Positions 57,345-64,000 of a DNA stretch of 64,000 nt are shown piece by piece. This stretch comes from Phenylobacterium sp. (lineage in GTDB: Bacteria > Pseudomonadota > Alphaproteobacteria > Caulobacterales > Caulobacteraceae): the NCBI GenBank assembly GCA_004799545.1, contig SSMU01000012.1, positions 1 to 64,000 of the forward strand, in the 5' to 3' direction. A program made the position numbers and the translations under genes. Each line of letters starts with the position of its first letter. Positions within the stretch are counted from its first letter, which is position 1. A model generated the notes under the pieces. That model saw only the letters and a program-made list of their open reading frames with translations, was not told the DNA's origin and searched no databases.

Positions 57345-58801
57345 AGCTCCCATCCCTGGCGATAGTTGCGGGTCAGGTACTGGTTGGCCTCCGGCGCGTT
57401 GGTCACCTGGCCGGTCGCGGCGTCCCAGTCGATGGGCTTCTCGGCCTTCAGGGCGACGATGCCGAGGATCATGGTCTCGTTGAGCCGCGCGCCATATTCG
57501 AACGGGCAGGAGATCTTCTCCTCGCCGCGGATGGCGCGGATCCAGTTCATCTCGTGGCCCTCCAGGCCGCCGGCGATGCGCGGCAGGGTCTGGGGGATCT
57601 TCGCCGCCCGCTCGGCCACGCCGTCGCCGATCAGGGTGGGATGCTCGCCATAGGTCTCGTGCATCAGCATGCCCTTGGAGCCGACGAACAGCACGCCGCC
57701 CTCGAGGCTCATCTTCAGGGTCGGCGGGAAGCCGGGCACGGTGGGGGGCAGGAAGCCGCCGTCGTACCAGGTCATGTGCAGCGGCCCGCCGCCGGTGACC
57801 TTCTTCGGCGCGTTGCCGAACTCGTAGCGGACGATGCTGGCCAGCGGGAAGCTGCCCAGCTCGGCCGGCTTGGCGGTCGACCAGAGGTCGAGGTTCGGCC
57901 AGCGCGAATGGCGGGCCTCGACGCGGGTCGGCTGGCCGGGCTCCAGCGCCCAGAACGGGAAGTCGATCAGGTGGGCGCCCATGTCGCCAAGCGCGCCGCA
58001 GCCGAACGGGACCCAGCCGCGCCAGTTGAAGTGGGCGTATTCCGGCGCATAGCCCCAGTCGACGTCGGCCGGCCCGAGCCAGGTCTGCCAGTCGAGGCTG
58101 CGCGGGGTGGGCTGGGCGGCCGGCCGCGGGATGCCCTGCGGCCAGACCGGCCGGTTGGTCCAGACGTGGACCTCGCGCACCTTGCCGATCGCCCCGCCGC
58201 GGATCAACTCCACGACGCGGCGGCCATCGTCGCCGGAGTGGCCCTGGCAGCCCATCTGGGTGACCAGCTTCGGATTGGCCTCGGCCAGCGCCTTGAGCCT
58301 GCGGCTCTCATTGACCGTGTAGGTCAGCGGCTTCTGCACATAGACGTGGAGGCCGCGCTCCATGGCGTGGCGCGCGGCGACCGCGTGGTGGTGGTCCGGC
58401 GTGGCGATGACCACGGCGTCGATGTCGGTCCGCTCGTCGAACATCCGGCGGTAGTCGGTGAACCGCTGGGCCTTGTCGTAGGCGGCCTTCAAGGGGACCC
58501 GGGTGGGGATCATCTCGAAGTGGCTGTCGAGCAGCGAGCGGCGGACGTGGTCGTAGTCGACGTCGGCGGTGGCGACGATGTTCTGGCCGACCAGCTTGGT
58601 CATGTTGGCCGCGCCCTGGCCACCGGCCCCGATCACGGCGACATTGACCCGGTCGCTGGGCGCCAGGGCCCGCGCCGCGGCCAGGGCCGGGCCGGCCAGG
58701 GCGGCGAGCGATCCACCGGCGGCCGCGCCCAGGACTCCGCGCCGGGTGAGCCGGCTATAGCTATGGCTATAGCCTTGGCCGTCCACGTCTTCACCGACCA
58801 T
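57341..58801 (-). CDS. Tat-exported Gfo/Idh/MocA oxidoreductase
   Basis: 486 aa. A twin-arginine signal (SRLTRRGVLGAAAGGSLAAL, residues about 16-35) is followed by a Rossmann domain with VAVIGAGGQGAANMTKLVG. The motif VYVQKPLTYTVNESRRL includes the EKP-like catalytic Lys, and CGALGDMGAHLIDFPFWAL is the bacterial Gfo/Idh/MocA C-terminal pattern. Cofactor binding occurs before folded Tat export. It likely oxidises sugar rings in the periplasm. ATG 58801 has GGAGG 9 bases upstream; the longer upstream frame is not coding. It leads the DUF1080-MDR operon. Confidence 0.92.
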   Translation of the reverse strand: MVGEDVDGQGYSHSYSRLTRRGVLGAAAGGSLAALAGPALAAARALAPSDRVNVAVIGAGGQGAANMTKLVGQNIVATADVDYDHVRRSLLDSHFEMIPTRVPLKAAYDKAQRFTDYRRMFDERTDIDAVVIATPDHHHAVAARHAMERGLHVYVQKPLTYTVNESRRLKALAEANPKLVTQMGCQGHSGDDGRRVVELIRGGAIGKVREVHVWTNRPVWPQGIPRPAAQPTPRSLDWQTWLGPADVDWGYAPEYAHFNWRGWVPFGCGALGDMGAHLIDFPFWALEPGQPTRVEARHSRWPNLDLWSTAKPAELGSFPLASIVRYEFGNAPKKVTGGGPLHMTWYDGGFLPPTVPGFPPTLKMSLEGGVLFVGSKGMLMHETYGEHPTLIGDGVAERAAKIPQTLPRIAGGLEGHEMNWIRAIRGEEKISCPFEYGARLNETMILGIVALKAEKPIDWDAATGQVTNAPEANQYLTRNYRQGWEL

Positions 58802-58936
58802 CGCTTGCCGCCTCCCCGCGCCATGCCGGACGGATTTGGCGATGGTTTCTGCGCCGAGCGCAAGGGTCCCGCGCGAATGTCGGGCCCGGCGGCGATGGTT
58901 CGTCTTCCAGCCAGGTCCGATGCAGGAGCCATCCCA

Positions 58937-59570
58937 ATGATCACCATTTCCGCCTTCCGCTGGGTTCCGCCGTTCGCGCAAGGCCAGGTCCGCGACCTGC
59001 GCGCGCTGGGCGCTGGAGGAGGCCGGCCTGCCGTACCGCGCGCGGCTGCTGGGGCCGGGCGACAAGGACGCCCCCGAGTACCGCGCCCTGCAGCCGTTCG
59101 GTCAGGTGCCGATCCTGGAGGAGGACGGGCTGTCGCTGTTCGAGAGCGGGGCGATCGTGCTGCACGTCGGCGAGACGAGCGAGGCGCTGCTGCCGAGCGA
59201 CCCCGGCGCGCGGGCGCGGGCGGTGCAATGGCTGATCGCGGCGCTGAACTCCATCGAGCCGCATGTGATGAACTACGCCACCCTCGACGCCTTCTACCCG
59301 GGCGAGGAATGGGCGAAGCTGCGGCGCGAGGGGGCCAAGGCGTTCGCCCTGCAGCGGTTGGCGGCGCTGGCGACGTCGCTGGGCGACAAGCCCTACCTGG
59401 ACGGCGAGAGCTTCACCGCCGGCGACCTGATGATGGCCAGCGTGCTGCGCATCGATGAGGACCTGCTGGTCGAGCCGGCGCTGGCCGCCTACGTCGCGCG
59501 CTGCACGGGCCGGCCGGCCTTCCAGCGGGCGCTCGCCGCCCAGCTCGGGGATTTCCGCGACGCGGCCTGA
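58937..59570 (+). pseudogene. Glutathione S-transferase broken by a 2 bp deletion in a GC repeat
   Basis: The start at ATG 58937 (MITISAFRWVPPFAQGQVRDLR) is the N-terminus of a GST, but the frame breaks at the (GC)4 run 58999-59006. After it, the plus-one frame from 59007 continues as WALEEAGLPYRARLLG and through GQVPILEEDGLSLFESGAI to a complete C-terminal domain ending at 59570. The downstream frame alone starts at an internal Met at 59106. A GC dinucleotide loss (or a sequencing error) explains this. If real, the gene is inactive; reversible slippage is also possible. Confidence 0.8.
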
Positions 59571-59630
59571 GCGGGGTTTGACGGACCGGCGATTTCAGCG
59601 CCCTCATGGCCCATGAAGGCTGGAGGCGAG

Positions 59631-60038
59631 ATGAAGAAAATCCTGTTCCGATCGACGATCGTGCTGGCGGCGATCTGCGTGTTCCCCGCCCAGGCCAAGG
59701 TGGCGTGCCACCCGCGGAGCCTGGTCGGCACGTGGGCCTGCGACGCCTCGTGCACCGACCACCCCGGCAAGATCGAGATGGTCAGGGCCGGCGAGAAGCC
59801 GCACGCCTATACGCTGCAGAACGACAAGGGCGAGGTCTCGCCGGCCGACACAGCGCAGCACGGCAAGATGCTGCTCGCCTGGAACTGGCACACCGGCAGC
59901 GGGCGCGGCGCCAGCATCGGGGCGATTGGCGACTGCGCCACGACCATCACCTGGGCGGGCGGGGTGCGGTGGGTGAAACAGGTCCCGCACAAGGCCAAGC
60001 CGGCGCACAAGGCCAAGCCCGCGCACAAGGCCCACTAG
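59631..60038 (+). CDS. Small exported protein with Lys/His/Pro repeat tail
   Basis: 135 aa. The signal peptide (KKILFRSTIVLAAICVFPAQA) ends near residue 23. The mature domain includes SLVGTWACDASCTDHPGK and GAIGDCATTITW, with four Cys, reminiscent of small lipocalin-like or avidin-like barrels. Three repeats of HKAKPA end the protein, a basic tail that could bind nucleic acid or polysaccharide. The start is ATG 59631 with GGAGG close upstream; ATG 59613 is an alternative. Function unknown. Confidence 0.7.
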   Translation: MKKILFRSTIVLAAICVFPAQAKVACHPRSLVGTWACDASCTDHPGKIEMVRAGEKPHAYTLQNDKGEVSPADTAQHGKMLLAWNWHTGSGRGASIGAIGDCATTITWAGGVRWVKQVPHKAKPAHKAKPAHKAH

Positions 60039-60116
60039 CCGACGTCCGCCCGGTCGTGCTCTAGGCTCGGCGGCCATGTCCTGTGCGCCGATCCCGAATG
60101 CTGAGAAGGTCGTGAC

Positions 60117-61151
60117 GTGACCCTGGAGGCGCGGTTTCGGCAGGCGCTGGCCGATCACCAGGCCGGGCGGCTGGCGGCCGCAGAGGCGGGGTACCGCAGC
60201 CTGATCACGGACGCCCCGGATCTCGCGGTGGCGCACCACAACCTGGTGGCCCTGCTGCGCGCGCAGCACCGGCTGGAGGCGCTCACGCCGGCCTATGAGG
60301 CCTTGCTGGCGCTGGAGCCGACGCCGGAGCTGCACCTGTCGCTGGCGGTCAACCTGCTGCGGTTCGGGCGCTATGCGGAGGCCTGGCCGCACTATGAGCA
60401 GCGGCCGAGCAAGGCCGGCTCGCAGCCGCTGGGCACGGTGCGCGAGTGGCTGGGCGAGGACCTGGACGGCCGGTCGCTGGTGGTCTGGGACGAGCAGGGG
60501 TTCGGCGACCAGATCCAGATGGCGCGCTACATCCCCCTGCTGCAGGCCCGCGGCGCGCGGGTGGAGTACGCCTGCCGGGAGCCCTTGCGGCCGCTGATGG
60601 AGGGGCTCTGCCCGACCTTGCCGCGCTATGCGGAGAACCGGGGCAGGTGGGACTTCTGGGTGTCGTCGATGTCGCTGCCCGCCCGGTTCGGGACCACGCT
60701 CGAGACCCTCCCTCCGCCGATGCCCGTGAAGCTTGGGAAGACGCGGTCGAAGGATCGGGGCGCGGGCGTCGGGATCGTCACCCAGGGCGGCGGGCGCAAT
60801 CCCAACGACGCCAATCGTTCGCTGCCGCCGGAGGCCGCCGCGCGGCTGATGGCCCTGCCCGGGGCGGTCAGCCTGCAGCCGGAGGACACCGGGGCCGCCG
60901 ATTTCGCGCGGACCGCGGAGATCATCGCGCGGCTGGAGCGGGTGATCACCGTCGACACCGCCGTGGCCCACCTGGCGGCGAGCCTTGGCAAGCCGACGGA
61001 CGTGCTGGTGACGGCGCTCTGGCCGCCCTGGCAGTGGATGCTGGAGCGGCGGGATTCGCCCTGGTATCCGGCGGTTCGGCTGCATCGGCAGGCGCGGCCG
61101 GGCGACTGGTCGACGGTGATCGACGAGGTGGTGTCCGGCGGTCGCGGCTAG
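60117..61151 (+). CDS. TPR glycosyltransferase (GT9-like, FlmG-type architecture)
   Basis: 344 aa, GTG start. Residues about 4-105 are TPR helices (RFRQALADHQAGRLAAAEAGYRSLI, RYAEAWPHYEQRPS). The C-terminal domain has VWDEQGFGDQIQMARYIPLLQARGARV, then RNPNDANRSLPPEA and ITVDTAVAHLAASLGKPTDVLV with the late SPWYPAVRLHRQ, the pattern of bacterial TPR-linked glycosyltransferases with a heptosyltransferase-like fold. It probably modifies a protein or glycan in the cytoplasm. It ends at a shared CTAG with the convergent GST. Confidence 0.85.
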   Translation: MTLEARFRQALADHQAGRLAAAEAGYRSLITDAPDLAVAHHNLVALLRAQHRLEALTPAYEALLALEPTPELHLSLAVNLLRFGRYAEAWPHYEQRPSKAGSQPLGTVREWLGEDLDGRSLVVWDEQGFGDQIQMARYIPLLQARGARVEYACREPLRPLMEGLCPTLPRYAENRGRWDFWVSSMSLPARFGTTLETLPPPMPVKLGKTRSKDRGAGVGIVTQGGGRNPNDANRSLPPEAAARLMALPGAVSLQPEDTGAADFARTAEIIARLERVITVDTAVAHLAASLGKPTDVLVTALWPPWQWMLERRDSPWYPAVRLHRQARPGDWSTVIDEVVSGGRG

Positions 61152-61735
61152 TCCAGGCCCTCGTGCTTCAGCGCCAGCTTCACGGCGGGGCGGGCCTTGA
61201 GGCGTTCGGCGTAGGCGGGCAGGGGCTCGGGCGGGCTCAGCCCGTTCTTGGTCGCCCACATCAGCATGACGAACAGGTAGGCGTCGGCGACGCTCATCTG
61301 GTCGCCGAACAGGAAATCGCCCTCCATCCGGCCGGCGAGATAGCCCAGGCGCTTGACGATGGTCTCGCCGGCCTTGGACTTGTCGGCGTCGCTGGCGCCG
61401 GGCTGGAAGAAGGGCTTGAAGCCCTTGTGGATCTCCGTGGAGATGAAGGCCAGCATCTCCAGCAGCCGGTAGCGGCCGAGCGGGCCAGGCGGCAGAAGCG
61501 CCGGCGCCTGATCGGCGATCCAGCTGAGGATGGCGATGTTCTCGGTGAGCAGCTCGCCGTCCGGAAGGGTCAGCGCCGGCACATAGCCCTTGGGATTGAT
61601 CTGGGTGTAGTCGGCGCCGGTCTCGGTGGTGTGGGACTTGAGGTCGACCCTCACCCGCTCGAAGTGGAGGCCCGCCTCGTGGAGGGCGATGTGGTCGGCC
61701 AGGCTGCAGGCGCCCGGCGCGAAAAACAGGATCAT
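61148..61735 (-). CDS. Glutathione S-transferase (beta-like)
   Basis: 195 aa. It has the beta-GST start ILFFAPGACSLADHIALHEAGL with the catalytic Cys of ACS, the GSH-binding cis-Pro segment KGYVPALTLPDGELLTENIAI, and an all-helical C-terminal domain. It conjugates or reduces with glutathione in the cytosol. Intact, in contrast to the frameshifted GST at 58937. It is followed on the same strand by no close gene; the thioesterase gene ends 75 bp upstream of its start. Confidence 0.94.
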   Translation of the reverse strand: MILFFAPGACSLADHIALHEAGLHFERVRVDLKSHTTETGADYTQINPKGYVPALTLPDGELLTENIAILSWIADQAPALLPPGPLGRYRLLEMLAFISTEIHKGFKPFFQPGASDADKSKAGETIVKRLGYLAGRMEGDFLFGDQMSVADAYLFVMLMWATKNGLSPPEPLPAYAERLKARPAVKLALKHEGLD

Positions 61736-61809
61736 GGTGCTCTCCCGGCCCCCGCCGCTAGTCCCTCAACCCCGGGCGTCGCGCCTTGGTTTCACGAGGG
61801 GCCAGGCGG

Positions 61810-62229
61810 CTATTCCGTGGCGCGGCGGGCGCTGGCCTCGACGGCTTCGCGGGGGATCAGGCGGATGGTGGAGCTGGCCTTGGCGAGCACCTGGCCGGCG
61901 GCGTCGAGCAGGCGGCCCTCGGCGAAGCAGGTGGCCCGCCCGCGGCGCTCGATCCAGCCCTCGGCGGTGACCAGTCCCGGACGGGCGGGGGAGAAGTAGC
62001 TGACCTTCAGCTCCAGCGACATGGGCGTCATCTCTGGGCTCAGCGACAGGGAGGCGTGGGCCATGGCCGCGTCGATCCAGCCGCAGACGAAGCCGCCCTG
62101 GGCGACGCCGCCGGAGTGGCACATCTCCGGCCGCACCTGGTACTCGATCACCGAGCGGCCGCCCTCCGAGCTGACCACGCGGACCTGGCCCAGGGTGCTC
62201 TGCAGGGTGGGCGCGACGGCGTCGGTCAT
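61810..62229 (-). CDS. PaaI-type hot-dog thioesterase
   Basis: 139 aa. The hot-dog fold is shown by HSGGVAQGGFVCGWIDAAMAHAS (the HGG-like loop and the central helix) and MSLELKVSYFSPARPGLVTAEGWIERRGR. PaaI-family enzymes hydrolyse acyl-CoA thioesters, often phenylacetyl-CoA type. The usual catalytic Asp is in the helix WIDAAM. It is upstream of the GST gene on the same strand and divergent from the transglutaminase-like gene. Confidence 0.9.
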   Translation of the reverse strand: MTDAVAPTLQSTLGQVRVVSSEGGRSVIEYQVRPEMCHSGGVAQGGFVCGWIDAAMAHASLSLSPEMTPMSLELKVSYFSPARPGLVTAEGWIERRGRATCFAEGRLLDAAGQVLAKASSTIRLIPREAVEASARRATE

Positions 62230-62375
62230 GCGGGGCTCCGATCAGGATGTCGCGACCCGCATAGAGGCAAAGCCGGCGATCGGCCAGGGGCGGACCCTTC
62301 GCCGTGGAACTCGCGCCGCTTGCCAGCGCTCCACAACCTGGGCTTGGTCGGCGGAACCTCGGAGTGGATCAGATC

Positions 62376-63200
62376 ATGCGGCTCTTCGTGCAAGCGAGCC
62401 TCGCCTACCGGTTCCCGCACGCCGCCGAGGTCCTGCTGCTGGTCGAGGCGGCGCGCAGCCCCGACCAGGCGGTGCACGACGAGCACCTGGAGATCTCGCC
62501 GGCCGCCGACCTGGCGCGGCTGGACGATTCCCTCACCGGCGAGCGGCGGGCGGTGTTCACCGCCCAGGGCGACGTGGAGGTGACCTATTGGGCGACGGTG
62601 GAGGTGCTGGCCCGCGACCCCGACCTCTACCACGCCGCTTCGACCCGGGTGCGCGACCTGCCGCCGGACGCGCTCAAGTACCTGCGGGCCAGCAAATACT
62701 GTCCGTCCGACCGCTTTGAAGGCTTCGTGCAGCGGGAGTTCGGCGCCTATGAGGGCGGCGCCAAGGTGGCGGCGATCCTCGGGTGGCTTTCCAACTTCAT
62801 CGAATATCGCGCCGGCGCCAGCGACGCCTCGACCACCGCGCTCGACACCTTCGTGGATCGGGCCGGCGTCTGCCGCGACTTCGCCCACCTGGCGATCACC
62901 TTCTGCCGGGCGGCGCAGATCCCGGCGCGGGCGGTGAGCGCCTATGCCTGGAACCTGACTCCGCCGGACATGCACCTGGTGGCGGAGGTCTATCTGGGCG
63001 GCCGCTGGCGGCTGATCGATCCTACCGGCAAGGCGCCCACCGAGGGGATCGTGCGGGTGGCCACCGGCCTGGACGCCATGGACGTGGCCTTCATGACCAT
63101 CTTCGGCGAGGCGGAACTGCTGGGCCAGACCTTCGCGGTGACCGAGATCGAGGTCGGGCCGGTGGCGCTCGCCCAGCCGGCGGCGGAGACGGCGGGGTAA
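62376..63200 (+). CDS. Transglutaminase-like cysteine peptidase-fold protein
   Basis: 274 aa. An N-terminal beta domain (about 1-100) is followed by the transglutaminase core with the catalytic triad Cys166 (GVCRDFAHL), His200 (DMHLVAEVY) and Asp215 (LIDPTG). This is the bacterial SMART TGc type that cleaves or cross-links peptides. I chose ATG 62376 (MRLFVQASLAYRFP), where homologues begin; the earlier frame start at 62304 adds unlikely sequence. Cytoplasmic; substrate unknown. Confidence 0.92.
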   Translation: MRLFVQASLAYRFPHAAEVLLLVEAARSPDQAVHDEHLEISPAADLARLDDSLTGERRAVFTAQGDVEVTYWATVEVLARDPDLYHAASTRVRDLPPDALKYLRASKYCPSDRFEGFVQREFGAYEGGAKVAAILGWLSNFIEYRAGASDASTTALDTFVDRAGVCRDFAHLAITFCRAAQIPARAVSAYAWNLTPPDMHLVAEVYLGGRWRLIDPTGKAPTEGIVRVATGLDAMDVAFMTIFGEAELLGQTFAVTEIEVGPVALAQPAAETAG

Positions 63201-63320
63201 GGCGTGAGCCCTCCGGCTCAGACCCAAGTTTTCCTCATGCTCCGGCTGAGCTCTTATACTTTGCCCTGTGCGGTCGAAGCGGGCGAGCGTCGCTCTAAGC
63301 GATCGTGGGGGATTCACCGC

Positions 63321-64000
63321 ATGACTGAACTTGAGGCGCGACGTCGCGGTCATTGGGGGCATCGCGGCTGGATGCTCGCCGCTTGCCTGGTCGCCTGCCC
63401 CGGCTTGGCCGCCGCGATGGGGCCGGGCGCTCGCGCCGCCGTCTGGCAGCCCTCCCCCGGGCATCTCCAGGTCCCGATCTGGCCCGGAACGCCGCCGGAC
63501 CTGGTCCCCGATCCGACGCCGGAATCGGGCGCGTCCACCCACGTCAGCCGGCCGACGATGACCGTGTACGCGCCCAAGGGGCGCAACACCGGCGTGGCCG
63601 TGGTCGTGTTCCCCGGTGGCGGCTACCAGGTCCTGGCCATGGATCTCGAAGGTACGGAGATCTGCGACTGGCTGACCTCGCGCGGCGTCACCTGCGTGCT
63701 GCTGAAGTACCGCGTGCCCAACTCCGGCCCCACCCTGGTCGACGGTCATCGCTACTACCCGAAGGTCCAGACGGCGCTGCAGGATGCGCAGCGCACGCTG
63801 GGGCTGGTTCGCCAGCACGCCGCGCAGTGGCATGTCGACCCGCACAAGGTCGGCGTGATCGGCTTTTCCGCCGGGGGACACCTCGTGGCCGCGGTGAGCA
63901 CGCACTTCGCGCATCGGACCTACCAGCCGGTCGACGCCGCCGACGCGCTGAGCTGCCGCCCGGACTTCGCCATCGCCGTCTATCCAGGTCACCTCTGGGC
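63321..64000 (+). CDS. Exported alpha/beta hydrolase (acetyl xylan esterase-like), truncated by window edge
   Basis: The frame starts at ATG 63321 and runs off the window after 226 codons. A signal peptide (about 18-33) is followed by an alpha/beta hydrolase with an oxyanion-type VVFPGGGYQVLAMD, a strand pattern, and the nucleophile elbow GFSAGGHL (Ser183). The family includes BD-FAE/acetyl-xylan-esterase and carbohydrate esterases that strip acyl groups from polysaccharides. A TATACT at 63255-63260 could be its -10. Asp and His of the triad lie beyond the edge. Confidence 0.88.
   Translation, partial: MTELEARRRGHWGHRGWMLAACLVACPGLAAAMGPGARAAVWQPSPGHLQVPIWPGTPPDLVPDPTPESGASTHVSRPTMTVYAPKGRNTGVAVVVFPGGGYQVLAMDLEGTEICDWLTSRGVTCVLLKYRVPNSGPTLVDGHRYYPKVQTALQDAQRTLGLVRQHAAQWHVDPHKVGVIGFSAGGHLVAAVSTHFAHRTYQPVDAADALSCRPDFAIAVYPGHLW

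Noticed and set aside
58754..58775. GGCTATAG/CTATAGCC palindrome in the Gfo/Idh/MocA gene
   Set aside because: It lies inside coding sequence for a Gly-Tyr-Ser-His stretch and is probably only codon coincidence.

Overview
The window is a 64 kb, very GC-rich chromosomal segment packed with genes on both strands. Gene content and order suggest a Caulobacteraceae member (Caulobacter or Phenylobacterium type). The evidence is a ccmIEFH cytochrome c cluster directly followed by a Do-type protease and a two-component pair, a PleC-like kinase beside pepN, MetH encoded as two proteins, Rut pyrimidine-degradation genes, an alphaproteobacterial SOS box and an EcfG-like stress promoter. I see no rRNA or tRNA gene, no CRISPR array and no complete insertion sequence. 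The species is inference.

Region by region. 0-5 kb: tail of an unknown gene running into a palindromic repeat, a YcgN-family Cys-cluster protein, a DUF805 membrane protein behind an SOS box, a CbpA-like co-chaperone, and a PepSY-like protein/response regulator/histidine kinase operon. 5-14 kb: an unknown helical protein, ccmI-ccmE-ccmF-ccmH with overlapping start and stop codons, degP and a second response regulator/kinase pair. 14-19 kb: glnE, then an ECF sigma factor/anti-sigma/periplasmic sensor trio resembling CnrH-Y-X. 19-28 kb (mixed strands): PleC-like kinase, pepN, two adjacent acyl-CoA dehydrogenases, and a PCMT-like methyltransferase divergent from a MerR regulator over a perfect operator. 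27-38 kb: a nested 190 bp palindrome, glycosyltransferase, exported amidase, YeiH-type transporter, CsbD stress protein, a seven-bladed VCBS/RTX secreted protein, EttA and an MFS exporter. 38-46 kb: SPINDLY-like O-glycosyltransferase and a rearranged Rut cluster (rutE plus a luciferase-like monooxygenase leftward; rutB-rutC-rutA, a D-2-hydroxyacid dehydrogenase and a VOC protein rightward). 46-52 kb: a methionine-cycle operon (ArsR-methyltransferase fusion, metF, metH part 1, repeat, metH part 2) behind a promoter holding a 16 bp palindrome. 52-56 kb: an accessory stretch with a degenerate RNase H-like protein, small secreted proteins, a G11 tract, two sets of repeats and a phage terminase small-subunit-like protein. 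56-64 kb: a three-gene sugar-type oxidoreductase operon, a frameshifted glutathione S-transferase, a TPR glycosyltransferase, a second GST, a thioesterase, a transglutaminase-like protein and a truncated alpha/beta hydrolase.

How genes cooperate. The methionine operon makes methyl-THF and remethylates homocysteine, probably under control of its own first gene. The Rut genes open the pyrimidine ring and process the fragments but lack rutD, rutF and rutG here. The ccm-degP-two-component stretch suggests envelope quality control. Recurrent quirks are four convergent gene pairs sharing one CTAG as both stops, and REP-like repeats that have captured the 3' ends of two genes.
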